From: Clostridiales bacterium
Lineage (GTDB): Bacteria > Bacillota_A > Clostridia > Oscillospirales > Oscillospiraceae
DNA: 64,000 nt
Assembly: GCA_004553625.1 (NCBI GenBank)
Contig: SFKX01000007.1
Span: 1-64,000, forward strand
Reading direction: 5' to 3'
Made by a program: the position numbers and the translations under genes. The first letter of the stretch is position 1. The number at the start of each line of letters is the position of its first letter. Shown here piece after piece: positions 7,937 through 15,999 of the stretch. A model generated the notes under the pieces. The model ran no database searches and was not told the DNA's origin. It was given only the letters and a program-made list of their open reading frames with translations.

Positions 7937-9472
7937 GTGATACCCACGCCCGGTAAAACTATTTTACGTGAAAAGCTGAACGAATCCATCGCATCCGTCA
8001 TCCCCATCGCGCTCATAGTCGCACTTTTGTGCCTGAGCTTCGTGCCGGTCACGACGGACTTGATGCTGGCTTTCCTGCTCGGCACCATCATGCTGGTCGT
8101 GGGTATGGGCCTGTTCACCCTCGGCGCAGAAGCGTCGATGACTCAGATCGGCAACCACACAGGCGCAAGGATGACAAAGTCGCGCAAGCTCTGGCTCATC
8201 CTCACGCTCAGCTTCATTCTGGGCATAGCCATCACCGTTGCGGAGCCGGACCTCCAGGTCCTGGCCTCCAATGTCCCGCACATCAACACCACCGTGCTCA
8301 TAATAACGGTCTCCGTGGGCGTGGGTCTGTTTCTCGTTATCTGTATGCTGCGCATACTGCTCGGTGTCCAGCTGCGCTGGGTGCTGCTCGCGTGCTACAT
8401 ACTCGTCTTTGCTCTCGCCTCCTTCTCTGAGGCGGACTTTCTCAGCGTCGCCTTCGACTCCGGCGGCGTGACCACGGGACCCATGACCGTCCCATTCATC
8501 ATGGCGCTCGGCGTCGGCGTGGCCTCGATACGCAGCGACAAAAATGCCGAGGCGGACAGCTTCGGCCTTGTCGCGCTCTGCTCCGTTGGACCGATACTCG
8601 CCGTCATGCTGCTCGGCTTCTTCTATAAGATGGAGGACGGTGTCGTCGCCTCCGCCGTCGTGCAGAGCTACGCGGATACAGTCGAACTCGGCAGCGGCTA
8701 TGTGCGCGCCATCCCGCATTACATGGTAGAAGTGGCGACGGCGCTCGCGCCCATCGTTGGCTTTTTTCTGCTGTTCCAGATCTTTTCGCTCAGGCTGCGC
8801 AAGCTGCCGTTTCTGAAAATCGTCATTGGCCTGGTCTACACCTATGTGGGACTCGTGCTCTTCCTCGTAGGCGTGAACGTCGGCTTCTCCTCGCTCGGCA
8901 CCATCCTCGGGGCGAGGCTGGTGGAAAAGGCGGCCTGGATGCTCGTCCCCGTGGCGATGCTGATGGGCTGGTTCATCATCTCCGCGGAGCCCGCTGTGCA
9001 TGTCCTGAACAAGCAGGTCGAGGAGATAAGCGCGGGCGCAGTGTCCGAAAAGGCCATGGGTCTGAGCCTTTCAGTGGCCATTGCGCTGGCTACGGGCCTG
9101 GCGATGGTGCGGGTATTGACAGGGATATCCATTCTCTGGTTCATCGTCCCCGGCTATGCGGCGGCGCTGGCAATGAGCTTTTTCGTGCCGCCCATCTTCA
9201 CGGCTATAGCCTTTGACTCCGGCGGCGTTGCTTCCGGACCTATGACCGCCACCTTTATGCTGCCCTTTGCCATGGGCGCCTGCGAGGCCGCGGGAGGCAA
9301 CGTGATGACGGACGCCTTCGGCCTTGTCTCGCTTGTCGCCATGATGCCGCTCATCACCGTCCAGGTAATGGGCGCGGTATACCTCATCCGCTCGCGCAGG
9401 CGTCAGGAGGTCCTTGACGTGACCCAGCTCGCAGACAACGAGATAATAGAGCTTTGGGAGGTGGCGTCATGA
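7937..9472 (+). CDS. DUF1538 integral membrane protein, tandem-duplicated
   Basis: 511 aa, about 12-14 membrane helices. It consists of two repeated halves: FDSGGVTTGPMTVPFI at residues 173-188 and FDSGGVASGPMTATFM from residue 426 are near-identical, each followed by an Asp-Ser/Ala-Phe-Gly-Leu-Val helix. This is the DUF1538 family, probably a transporter or channel of unknown substrate. The start is uncertain: GTG 7937 is used, but the GAGGTG around it could itself act as a ribosome binding site for a non-standard codon downstream. It overlaps the P-II-like gene by 4 bp, so the two are translationally coupled and likely act together. Confidence 0.82.
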   Translation: MIPTPGKTILREKLNESIASVIPIALIVALLCLSFVPVTTDLMLAFLLGTIMLVVGMGLFTLGAEASMTQIGNHTGARMTKSRKLWLILTLSFILGIAITVAEPDLQVLASNVPHINTTVLIITVSVGVGLFLVICMLRILLGVQLRWVLLACYILVFALASFSEADFLSVAFDSGGVTTGPMTVPFIMALGVGVASIRSDKNAEADSFGLVALCSVGPILAVMLLGFFYKMEDGVVASAVVQSYADTVELGSGYVRAIPHYMVEVATALAPIVGFFLLFQIFSLRLRKLPFLKIVIGLVYTYVGLVLFLVGVNVGFSSLGTILGARLVEKAAWMLVPVAMLMGWFIISAEPAVHVLNKQVEEISAGAVSEKAMGLSLSVAIALATGLAMVRVLTGISILWFIVPGYAAALAMSFFVPPIFTAIAFDSGGVASGPMTATFMLPFAMGACEAAGGNVMTDAFGLVSLVAMMPLITVQVMGAVYLIRSRRRQEVLDVTQLADNEIIELWEVAS

Positions 9473-10140
9473 TAATGGACTTCGTCGTCGCCATTGTGGA
9501 CAGGTCCAAGGCCGAGAGCATGGTCGAGCTCTACCGCAGTCACGACCTGCCTCTTGTCCTGACGATGCTCTGCAACGGCACCGCAACGAGCGAGCACCTG
9601 AGCCTATACGGACTCGAGGCGACGGAAAAGGCGCTTGTCGCCTCCGTAGCTTGCGGAGACCAGACAAAGCAACTCATAAAGAGCGCCAAACGCAGGCTGT
9701 TCATCGACATACCCGGCAACGGCATAATGCTGGCCGTCCCGGTGAAGAGCGTGGGAGGAGGACGAACCTTGGCTTTTCTGACTGGCAACAACGCGCCGGA
9801 TGGCGCTGTCCCCGAACTCAAATTTGATTATGAACTGATCATGGCCATACTCAATGAGGGTCACACAGACACTGTCATGGACGCCGCTCGCTCCGCCGGA
9901 GCCGCAGGAGGCACTGTCCTCCATGCCAAAGGCACCGGCGCCAAACAGGCCGAGCGATTCCTGGGCGTCTCCATTGCAGAGGAAAAGGAACTCATAATCA
10001 TCGTCTCCAAGGCCGGAGAGAAGGCCGCCATCATGAAGGCCATCGCCGAACAGGCCGGTCCTGGCACTCCCTCCGGAGCCATCTCTTTTTCCCTGCCCAT
10101 CTCCGCCGTCGCCGGTCTGCGCGTCCTGGAGGACGACTGA
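9469..10140 (+). CDS. P-II-like signalling protein, two domains
   Basis: 223 aa from ATG 9469, preceded by GGGAGGTGG and overlapping the DUF1538 stop in ATGA. It appears to hold two P-II/ferredoxin-like folds: residues about 1-105 and 118-223. The second half is clearer, with HTDTVMDAARSAGAAGGTVL and a glycine-rich loop KGTGAKQAERFLGVS. P-II proteins are trimeric sensors of ATP/ADP and 2-oxoglutarate or other small ligands, and often gate the transporter encoded beside them. No uridylylation-type T-loop tyrosine was recognised. The natural inference is that it regulates the DUF1538 protein. Confidence 0.8.
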   Translation: MIMDFVVAIVDRSKAESMVELYRSHDLPLVLTMLCNGTATSEHLSLYGLEATEKALVASVACGDQTKQLIKSAKRRLFIDIPGNGIMLAVPVKSVGGGRTLAFLTGNNAPDGAVPELKFDYELIMAILNEGHTDTVMDAARSAGAAGGTVLHAKGTGAKQAERFLGVSIAEEKELIIIVSKAGEKAAIMKAIAEQAGPGTPSGAISFSLPISAVAGLRVLEDD

Positions 10141-10163
10141 AACCTCGCATACGCAAAAAACAT

Positions 10164-10200
10164 CCCCTGTCCCGTCACGGGACAGGGGGTGCTTTTATTT
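10164..10200. terminator. Bidirectional intrinsic terminator
   Basis: An 11-bp perfect stem CCCCTGTCCCG / CGGGACAGGGG with a 3-nt loop. CTTTTATTT follows on the plus strand (end of the P-II gene), and TTTTTTG follows on the minus strand (end of the phosphatidyltransferase gene). Confidence 0.9.
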
Positions 10201-10761
10201 GCTCAGGCCCTTCCAGGCTTTGAAGTAGAAAAGCGCATAACCCACAAAAGCGGCGAGGGTCACGAACAGGCAGAGGCCGATCAGTCCGTCAGACACGGGC
10301 TTGGGCATTCCGGGTATCACAAGGAGCAGGAACACCGCGCCATATGTCACCGCAGTACACACCTTGCCGTACCACTGAGCGCCGTCCATCCGGAACCCGC
10401 GCTTCAGCATGTACGCGCCCATGCAGAACATATATAGTTCCTTGACGACGTAGAGCCCGAACATCACGCCCATCAGTGGGTAGCGGAAAGCCATGCTCAA
10501 GGCTATCGCCGCAAGGGTCAGCTTGTCCGCGACAGGGTCTATGAACTTTCCCCACTCGGTTATCATGTTGTAGTGCCTTGCTATCTTCCCGTCCAGCATG
10601 TCCGTCAGCCCGGACACGGCTATCACCGCCGCCGCGTAGCCGTAGCCGCCTTCGTCGTCCGCACTGAAGTACAGCAGCAGGTAAATGGGTATCAGCAGCA
10701 GCCGAAAATAGCTCATGATATTCGGAATGGAAAAATATTCTCTGCGCCAATCCTTCTTCAA
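10195..10761 (-). CDS. pgsA: CDP-diacylglycerol-glycerol-3-phosphate 3-phosphatidyltransferase
   Basis: 188 aa from TTG 10761, which follows GGAAGTG. The in-frame GTG at 10791 lies upstream of the predicted transcript start. Membrane enzyme making phosphatidylglycerol phosphate. The CDP-alcohol phosphotransferase signature D-G-x2-A-R-x8-G-x3-D-x3-D is complete in DGKIARHYNMITEWGKFIDP plus VAD. About five membrane helices. A cardiolipin-synthase-like member of the same family is possible. It is monocistronic. Confidence 0.88.
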   Translation of the reverse strand: MKKDWRREYFSIPNIMSYFRLLLIPIYLLLYFSADDEGGYGYAAAVIAVSGLTDMLDGKIARHYNMITEWGKFIDPVADKLTLAAIALSMAFRYPLMGVMFGLYVVKELYMFCMGAYMLKRGFRMDGAQWYGKVCTAVTYGAVFLLLVIPGMPKPVSDGLIGLCLFVTLAAFVGYALFYFKAWKGLSK

Positions 10762-10781
10762 AAAAATCACTTCCGAGTGGA

Positions 10782-10810
10782 AATATATCACACACGAGCG
10801 ATTTGGTCAA
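10782..10810 (-). promoter_or_regulatory. Promoter of pgsA
   Basis: On the minus strand, -35 TTGACC (10810-10805), 17-bp spacer, -10 TATATT (10787-10782). The predicted start near 10775 leaves a very short leader before the ribosome binding site. Confidence 0.7.
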
Positions 10811-10895
10811 TGCCTCCCCGCTCCCTCGAAAACTCAGTATACCCTCCAAAACTCAACAATCGCTCAACCTGCGCCTATTATCCCCCCTGTCTAGG

Positions 10896-10931
10896 CAAAA
10901 TAAAAGTGGGCCCCGGACGAACCAAGGGCCC
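10896..10931 (-). terminator. Terminator after nahK
   Basis: On the minus strand a GGGCCC / GGGCCC stem (10931-10926 with 10913-10908) and a 12-nt loop are followed by ACTTTTATTTTG. The stem is short but wholly GC. It ends the galE-nahK operon 16 bp after its last stop. The remaining sequence to 10811 shows nothing recognisable. Confidence 0.6.
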
Positions 10932-10946
10932 TTTGGAGGGAGTAGA

Positions 10947-12056
10947 TCATCTGTATTTGTTGACGACCGCCTTCATGTCGTCCCAGGCAGCCTCCATGTC
11001 GGAGACCAGCTTGAACTGGGTACGGCAACGGTCGAGGTTCTGCCCGTCCCTGTGGGTACGGAAGTAGTGGTCGCCCTCGAGGTAATCCGTCAGGAAGCGG
11101 ATGCCGCACTCGAGAGTCATGAGCTTAGCGCCCCAGGGCAGGTAGTCCAGCTCGGCCTCGGTCAGCGCGCCGCCGGCGCCTTCGAGGTAGCCTGCCGCAT
11201 AGACGTCGAACAGCTCCAGGTCAAAGTTGACCTTGGTGAGGTCCTGCTCGTCCTCCGCGCTGTGGTTTGCGCCGAAGCGGATGGAATCGCCGAAGTCATT
11301 TATCGAGAGGCCCGGCATGACCGTATCGAGGTCGATGACGCAAATGCCCTCGCCGCTCTTGCGGTCAATGAGGATGTTGTTGAGTTTGGTGTCGTTGTGG
11401 GTGACGCGCAGCGGCAGGCGTCCCTCGCGCAGCGCGGAGAGCGCCACGGAGCAATCTGCCTCGCGCTCCTCGACAAACTTGAGCTCAGGTCCAACCTCCT
11501 TCACCCTGCCCATGACATCCGCTGCGACCGCCGCCTTGAGCTTGGCCAGCCTGTCCTCGGTGTCGTGGAACTTGGGGATGGTCTCATAGAGCGTATCCGC
11601 CGGGTAGTCCTTGAGCATCCTCTGGAACTTGCCGAAAGCCACGGCGGAGGCCCGGAAGAGCTCCGGCGTCTCTGCCTTCTGGAGGCATACCGTGTCCTCG
11701 ACGAAGGGGTAGACGCGCCAGGCACCGCCCTCGGAGTCAGTATAGAAGTTCTTGCCGTCCTTAGTGGCCCAGACGCTCATGGTTTCGCGCTCCGGATCGC
11801 CGCCGGCGTCCTTAATTTTGCGGCCCAGGAAGGAAGTCACGCCGACGATATTGGCCATGACCTCGTCCGGATGCTTGAATGCCGCAGAACTTATACGCTG
11901 GAGTATGAATCGCCTGCAGGGGTCCTCTCCCGGCTGGGTGTGGACCACAAAGGTGTCGTTTATGTGGCCGGAGCCGTAGCGCACCGCGCCTACCAGCTGG
12001 CCGCCGAAATCATATGCCGCGAGGGCCTCGCCCAGCAGTTTTTCAGCCTCTGACAT
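10947..12056 (-). CDS. nahK: N-acetylhexosamine 1-kinase (NahK/LnpB type)
   Basis: 369 aa, aminoglycoside-phosphotransferase fold. The catalytic loop VTHNDTKLNNIL (Asp near residue 222) and the metal-binding VIDLDTVMPG are intact, and the N-lobe begins with GSGHINDTF. In the GNB/LNB pathway this enzyme phosphorylates the GlcNAc or GalNAc released by the GH112 phosphorylase, giving the 1-phosphate. ATG 12056 has GGAGG 9 nt upstream; GTG 12059 is an alternative. It starts a few bases after the nucleotidyltransferase stop, so it is in one operon with the two nucleotide-sugar genes. Homoserine kinase-like relatives exist, but the neighbours favour NahK. Confidence 0.85.
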   Translation of the reverse strand: MSEAEKLLGEALAAYDFGGQLVGAVRYGSGHINDTFVVHTQPGEDPCRRFILQRISSAAFKHPDEVMANIVGVTSFLGRKIKDAGGDPERETMSVWATKDGKNFYTDSEGGAWRVYPFVEDTVCLQKAETPELFRASAVAFGKFQRMLKDYPADTLYETIPKFHDTEDRLAKLKAAVAADVMGRVKEVGPELKFVEEREADCSVALSALREGRLPLRVTHNDTKLNNILIDRKSGEGICVIDLDTVMPGLSINDFGDSIRFGANHSAEDEQDLTKVNFDLELFDVYAAGYLEGAGGALTEAELDYLPWGAKLMTLECGIRFLTDYLEGDHYFRTHRDGQNLDRCRTQFKLVSDMEAAWDDMKAVVNKYR

Positions 12057-12059
12057 CAC

Positions 12060-12986
12060 TCAGACCTCCCAGAGCTTGTCGGGGTACAGCCCGCTAGCTG
12101 TTTTTTCCGCGATAGCCGCGACCACACAGGGCTTGTCCTCCTTGTAGGTCACGCCGTACCACTTGTCCGCGCTGCGCAGGACCTTGACCCTGGCCTTGCC
12201 CTCTTCGAGCAGCTGGGTCACGACGCTGGGCAGGAAATACTCGCCCTTGAGCGGGTTGGTCTTGATAGCGTTGTCCAGGAACTTCGGGAACCGAGCCTCG
12301 GCCTCCTTGAGGAAGCTCTCGGTGAAGCCCCAGAGGTTCATCGAAACTATCGTGCTGCCGGGGACCTCGGTCCAGGTCTTGCCGTCGTCCTCGGTGAAGC
12401 GGGCGTCGTCGCCCATCTTCTCGATGTGGGTATGCTCCGTGACCTTGACGAGGTAGTTGTTCTCATCCTCCTCGCAGATGCCGCGGGCGACGTGGCCGTA
12501 CTCGGTGACGGTGTTGCCCAGCAGATATCCGACCATGGCGAACTCGTAGCAGTTTTCGCTGTCGGGATGGCTCTCGAGGTACTGATATATCTCGCGGAAG
12601 CCCTCGGGGCCGTAGTAGTCGTCCGCGTTAACGACGGCGAAGGGGCCGTCCACGACCTTGCGCGCGGCTAGGACCGCGTGGCAGGTACCCCAGGGCTTCA
12701 CGCGCCCGTCCGGGACCTCATAGCCCTCCGGCAGGTCGTCGAGCTGCTGGTAGGCGTACTTGACATTTATGAACTTGGACAGTCTGTCGCCGATGGCCTC
12801 GTGGAAGGCCTCTTCGATCTCGTGCTTGATGACGAACACGACGGTATCGAAGCCGGCGCGCTTGGCGTCGTAGATGGAGTAGTCGATTATGAGCTGGCCG
12901 TGATTGCCCACCGGGTCTATCTGCTTGAGCCCGCCGTAGCGGCTGCCCATACCGGCTGCCATGACAACAAGAACAGGTTTCTTCAT
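12060..12986 (-). CDS. Sugar-1-phosphate nucleotidyltransferase
   Basis: 308 aa, NTP-transferase (Rossmann, GT-A-like) fold. The N-terminal nucleotide-binding signature is VVMAAGMGSRYGGLKQIDPV, and FAVVNADDYYG is the metal-binding Asp region. Such enzymes make UDP- or dTDP-sugars from NTP and a sugar-1-phosphate. Its place between galE and nahK suggests that it turns GlcNAc/GalNAc-1-P or Gal-1-P into the UDP-sugar. That is the job done in Bifidobacterium by LnpC, which I recall as a GalT-like uridylyltransferase, so this would be a different enzyme type at the same step. Substrate assignment is inference. Confidence 0.8.
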   Translation of the reverse strand: MKKPVLVVMAAGMGSRYGGLKQIDPVGNHGQLIIDYSIYDAKRAGFDTVVFVIKHEIEEAFHEAIGDRLSKFINVKYAYQQLDDLPEGYEVPDGRVKPWGTCHAVLAARKVVDGPFAVVNADDYYGPEGFREIYQYLESHPDSENCYEFAMVGYLLGNTVTEYGHVARGICEEDENNYLVKVTEHTHIEKMGDDARFTEDDGKTWTEVPGSTIVSMNLWGFTESFLKEAEARFPKFLDNAIKTNPLKGEYFLPSVVTQLLEEGKARVKVLRSADKWYGVTYKEDKPCVVAAIAEKTASGLYPDKLWEV

Positions 12987-13012
12987 CATTCGTCCCCCCT
13001 GTCAGCCTCTCT

Positions 13013-14029
13013 TCAGCCTCTATAGCCGTTCGGGTTCATGCTCTGCCACTTCCAGGAAGAGGCGCACATCTCCTCGATGCCGTACTGAGCCTGCCAGCCC
13101 AGCTCCTCCTTGGCCTTGGTCGGGTCCGCGTAGCAGATGGCGATGTCGCCGGGGCGGCGCGGGTCAACGACGTAGGGCAGGGTCTTGCCGCAGGCCTTCT
13201 CGTAGGCGTGCAGAACGTCGAACACACTGTAGCCCTTGCCGGTGCCCAGGTTGCAGACGAAGAGCCCGCACTTGGTCTCGAGCTTCTTGAGCGCCGCGAT
13301 GTGGCCGCGAGCGAGGTCAACGACGTGGATGTAGTCGCGCACGCCGGTGCCGTCATGCGTCGGGTAATCGTCGCCGAACACGTGCAGCTTCTCCAGCTTG
13401 CCAACAGCGACCTGCGCAATGTAGGGAACGAGGTTGTTCGGGATATCGTTCGGGTCCTCGCCGATGAGGCCGCTCTCGTGTGCGCCGATGGGGTTGAAGT
13501 AGCGCAGCAGGGCGACGTTCAGGCTCGGCTCGGCCTTGCAGTAGTCCATCAGGATACGCTCGATGAAGAGCTTGGTGGTGCCGTAGGGGTTGGTGGTGCC
13601 GCCGGTCGGGAAGTCCTCGCGGATAGGCACGGAGGCCGGGTCGCCGTACACGGTGGCGGAGGAGGAGAACACGAAGTTCTTCACGCCGTAGTCGCGCATG
13701 GCGTTCAGTATCATCAGAGTGTTGACAAGGTTGTTGGTGTAGTACTCCAGGGGCTTGGCGACGCTCTCGCCCACGGCCTTGAGACCTGCGAAGTGGATGA
13801 CGGAGTCAATATTCGGGTAGTTCCTGAAGAGTTCCTTGACCTCGACGGGGTCGCAGAGTTCGCACTTCACGAACGGAACCTTCTTGCCCACGATCTTCTC
13901 AACGCGGTGCACGGCTTCCTCGCAAGAATTTATGAGATTGTCCGCTACTACGATGTCATAACCCGCTTCAATCAGCTCAACGCAGGTGTGGCTTCCAATG
14001 TATCCGGCTCCGCCGCTGACAAGTATCAT
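13013..14029 (-). CDS. galE: UDP-glucose/UDP-N-acetylglucosamine 4-epimerase
   Basis: 338 aa, extended short-chain dehydrogenase. NAD-binding GGAGYIG (residues 6-12), catalytic Ser in FSSSATVYG (about 124) and Tyr149-x3-Lys153 in YGTTK are all present. In RRPGDIAICYADPTKA, Cys299 aligns with E. coli Tyr299 and human Cys307, the residue whose small size lets human GALE accept UDP-GlcNAc/GalNAc. It closes the Leloir-like end of the GNB/LNB pathway. Start ATG with AAGGAGTG upstream. First gene of the galE-nucleotidyltransferase-nahK operon. Confidence 0.95.
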   Translation of the reverse strand: MILVSGGAGYIGSHTCVELIEAGYDIVVADNLINSCEEAVHRVEKIVGKKVPFVKCELCDPVEVKELFRNYPNIDSVIHFAGLKAVGESVAKPLEYYTNNLVNTLMILNAMRDYGVKNFVFSSSATVYGDPASVPIREDFPTGGTTNPYGTTKLFIERILMDYCKAEPSLNVALLRYFNPIGAHESGLIGEDPNDIPNNLVPYIAQVAVGKLEKLHVFGDDYPTHDGTGVRDYIHVVDLARGHIAALKKLETKCGLFVCNLGTGKGYSVFDVLHAYEKACGKTLPYVVDPRRPGDIAICYADPTKAKEELGWQAQYGIEEMCASSWKWQSMNPNGYRG

Positions 14030-14069
14030 TCTTGAACACTCCTTAATAAATCTTTTTTAGGCTGTGACC

Positions 14070-14127
14070 ATTGTAAAACGCCCCGCACAAAAATGAAATA
14101 TACGGAAGCTCAGATTATTTGCACATT
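14070..14127 (-). promoter_or_regulatory. Control region of the galE operon
   Basis: In the 108-bp gap after the second araC gene there is a minus-strand -10 TACAAT (14075-14070) with no good -35, as expected for an activator-dependent promoter. Upstream, at 14127-14118, is ATGTGCAAAT, identical to a 10-mer in the araC/ABC-transporter intergenic region. Confidence 0.4.
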
Positions 14128-14137
14128 TGACCGCCTT

Positions 14138-15034
14138 TTATTGCCCGGGCTTTGTCTTTGCGGCCAATGCGCGCACGCCCGCGGAATACTCGCTGGGCGA
14201 CATTCCCGTCACTTTTTTGAATTGACGCGAAAAGTAGTATATCGACTGGTATCCCAGCTTTTCGCCTATCTCCGTGAAGTTCCCGCTGCCGCGGCGTATC
14301 ATCTCCTTCGCGGCTTCGATCTTGCGTTTGCCGAAATATTCCATTACTCCCCCGCCTGTCTCTGCATGGAAAATCTGTTGCAGCCGGCTGCGCCCAACCA
14401 GATTATCCCGGCAGATCCGGTCTATCGTAAGCGCTTCGGAAAGGTGTTCGCCAAGGTATTCGTCCACACGTGTGAAGATCTCGCTCCTGCTCTGCGCCTG
14501 CAGAGGTCCGCGGCCCTGCCTTTCTCCCGCGCCGCGCCGCAGCAGGCGTATCAGCAGTTCCTCTATGTACGCGCCAACGAGCTGCTCCGAGCCGTAAGCC
14601 GCGCACTCGCGCCGCTCCAGGGCCGTTGTCATCGGGTCGTCCAGTGGTGAGGAAAAGGCCAGTTCCGCCTCCGATACCAGGCCGCCTATAAGCACGCGCT
14701 CCGCCTCTTTGGTCTTGTAGGTCCGTCCGGATAAGCGCTCCAGCTCCGAACACTCGCAGTAAAAACTGGCAACCACAAGATTCGGCGCGGAGTTGCCCGT
14801 CGCCCTCAGCGCGTGGAACTCTCCGGGTGGATGGAATATGATATCTCCCCGGCTCAAAAGCTCCTCCCTGCCTTCTGCAACAACGTAGACCTCCCCTTTG
14901 TCTACATACAGAAACTCCCAGAAATCGTGTCGCTCTCCTTCAAAATAGTAGTTGCTGGAGTATTCAAAATAATGCACTGTCACGGCCCTGTCTACCCTGA
15001 CGGGCCGCCTAAGCAACGTGGGTGAAAACGGCAT
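14138..15034 (-). CDS. AraC-family regulator with cupin domain (first of two)
   Basis: 298 aa. N-terminal cupin-like sensor (residues about 20-110, HDFWEFLYVDKGEVYVVAEG, FHPPGEFHAL) and a C-terminal pair of helix-turn-helix motifs (LTIDRICRDNLVGRSRLQQI; IGEKLGYQSIYYFSRQFKKV). Such proteins usually bind a sugar and activate transport and catabolic genes. It starts at ATG 15034 behind GGGAGG, 16 bp after the second araC, so the two are cotranscribed. It lies between the two arms of the GNB/LNB locus. Its ligand is likely a GNB/LNB-related sugar, by context only. Confidence 0.88.
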   Translation of the reverse strand: MPFSPTLLRRPVRVDRAVTVHYFEYSSNYYFEGERHDFWEFLYVDKGEVYVVAEGREELLSRGDIIFHPPGEFHALRATGNSAPNLVVASFYCECSELERLSGRTYKTKEAERVLIGGLVSEAELAFSSPLDDPMTTALERRECAAYGSEQLVGAYIEELLIRLLRRGAGERQGRGPLQAQSRSEIFTRVDEYLGEHLSEALTIDRICRDNLVGRSRLQQIFHAETGGGVMEYFGKRKIEAAKEMIRRGSGNFTEIGEKLGYQSIYYFSRQFKKVTGMSPSEYSAGVRALAAKTKPGQ

Positions 15035-15050
15035 GGCGTGCTCTCCCTCC

Positions 15051-15920
15051 CTATGCCCCTGACTTCAGCCTTGAGCTCTTGCGGTATTCCATCGGACTCA
15101 TGCCCACTATGCGCCGGAAACTCTGCGAAAAATAGCTTGGAGAGGAAAACCCAAGCATATGCGATATTTGGCTGAGAGAATGGTCGGTCCCGCCGAGCAG
15201 GTATTTGCTCTCCTCAATGCGCCGCGATATCAAGTAGTTTATCGGAGAAATCCCGTATTCCTTTGTGAACGAATGTACCATGTAATATTTGTTCACGTGC
15301 ACCAGTTCGCTCAGCATATCCAGGCTGATATTTTCTTTGAAGTGGTTATCTATGTACCTCTTTACGGCTGCACATTCCTTATTCTGCTGTTTGCCCTTTC
15401 TGCGGTGCTCGCCCTGCGTAGGCAAAAAGCTCAAACCCGCATGCCGCATGAGCCGCAATATGAGCACTTCCAGGAGGTCCTGGCAGATCAGCTCGTAGCC
15501 CGGCGCCTTGAGCTCTATCTCCTTCAGCATCTCTCTCAGCGCGTGCAGCAGCGGCTCGCGCTCGCTGTGAAGGTTGACCATGAACCAGCGCTCGTCCGCA
15601 TCTTCGTCCGCCGAATACTCCAATCCCTCCACGCCGAGGACTATGTATTCCAGCGGCCTGCGGTTGTAGCTGACCTCGGTGTGCTCCACGTTTGGGTTAA
15701 CGATGACCATATCGTCCGTTTTCACAGGGACGAGCCTGCCGGCTATGTTGAACTTGCCTGAGCCGCCCACTACATAGAACACCTCGGTACAACCGTGCGT
15801 ATGCAAGGTGCTGTGCCAATCGCCTCCATATTTTGCCGTGCTGACATAAAGGAGTTTTACACGGCTCCTGTCTATCGGGTTCTGGCCGATGTCCTCAATG
15901 CTGTATCTGTTTGTGCTCAG
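15051..15920 (-). CDS. AraC-family regulator with cupin domain (second; CTG start)
   Basis: 289 aa if translation begins at CTG 15920, which is 6 nt behind a perfect GGAGGTGA. The frame has a TGA three codons before it and no ATG, GTG or TTG until 15806, where a start would delete the first strand of the cupin domain. With the CTG the length fits the family. N-terminal cupin includes HTHGCTEVFYVVGGSGKFNI and NPNVEHTEV. C-terminal double helix-turn-helix includes SLDMLSELVHVNKYYMVHSF and ISHMLGFSSPSYFSQSFRRI. Cotranscribed with the other araC. Probably the transporter/GH112 regulator, by its divergent position. Confidence 0.85.
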   Translation of the reverse strand: MSTNRYSIEDIGQNPIDRSRVKLLYVSTAKYGGDWHSTLHTHGCTEVFYVVGGSGKFNIAGRLVPVKTDDMVIVNPNVEHTEVSYNRRPLEYIVLGVEGLEYSADEDADERWFMVNLHSEREPLLHALREMLKEIELKAPGYELICQDLLEVLILRLMRHAGLSFLPTQGEHRRKGKQQNKECAAVKRYIDNHFKENISLDMLSELVHVNKYYMVHSFTKEYGISPINYLISRRIEESKYLLGGTDHSLSQISHMLGFSSPSYFSQSFRRIVGMSPMEYRKSSRLKSGA

Positions 15921-15969
15921 GTCTGCTCACCTCCGGACTTTAGTAATCTTGCGTAGTATGGCTCATACA

Positions 15970-15998
15970 ATTATAATACATAGCCGCGCTCTGTGCAA
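15970..15998 (-). promoter_or_regulatory. Promoter of the araC pair
   Basis: On the minus strand, -35 TTGCAC (15998-15993), 17-bp spacer, -10 TATAAT (15975-15970). A second TTGCAC directly upstream makes a TTGCACATATTGCAC direct repeat over the -35, a likely autoregulatory site. Confidence 0.75.
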
Positions 15999-15999
15999 T

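Noticed and set aside
15051..15806. Shorter AraC protein starting at TTG 15806
   Set aside because: It would remove about 38 residues of an otherwise intact cupin domain and has no ribosome binding site, whereas CTG 15920 has a perfect one.
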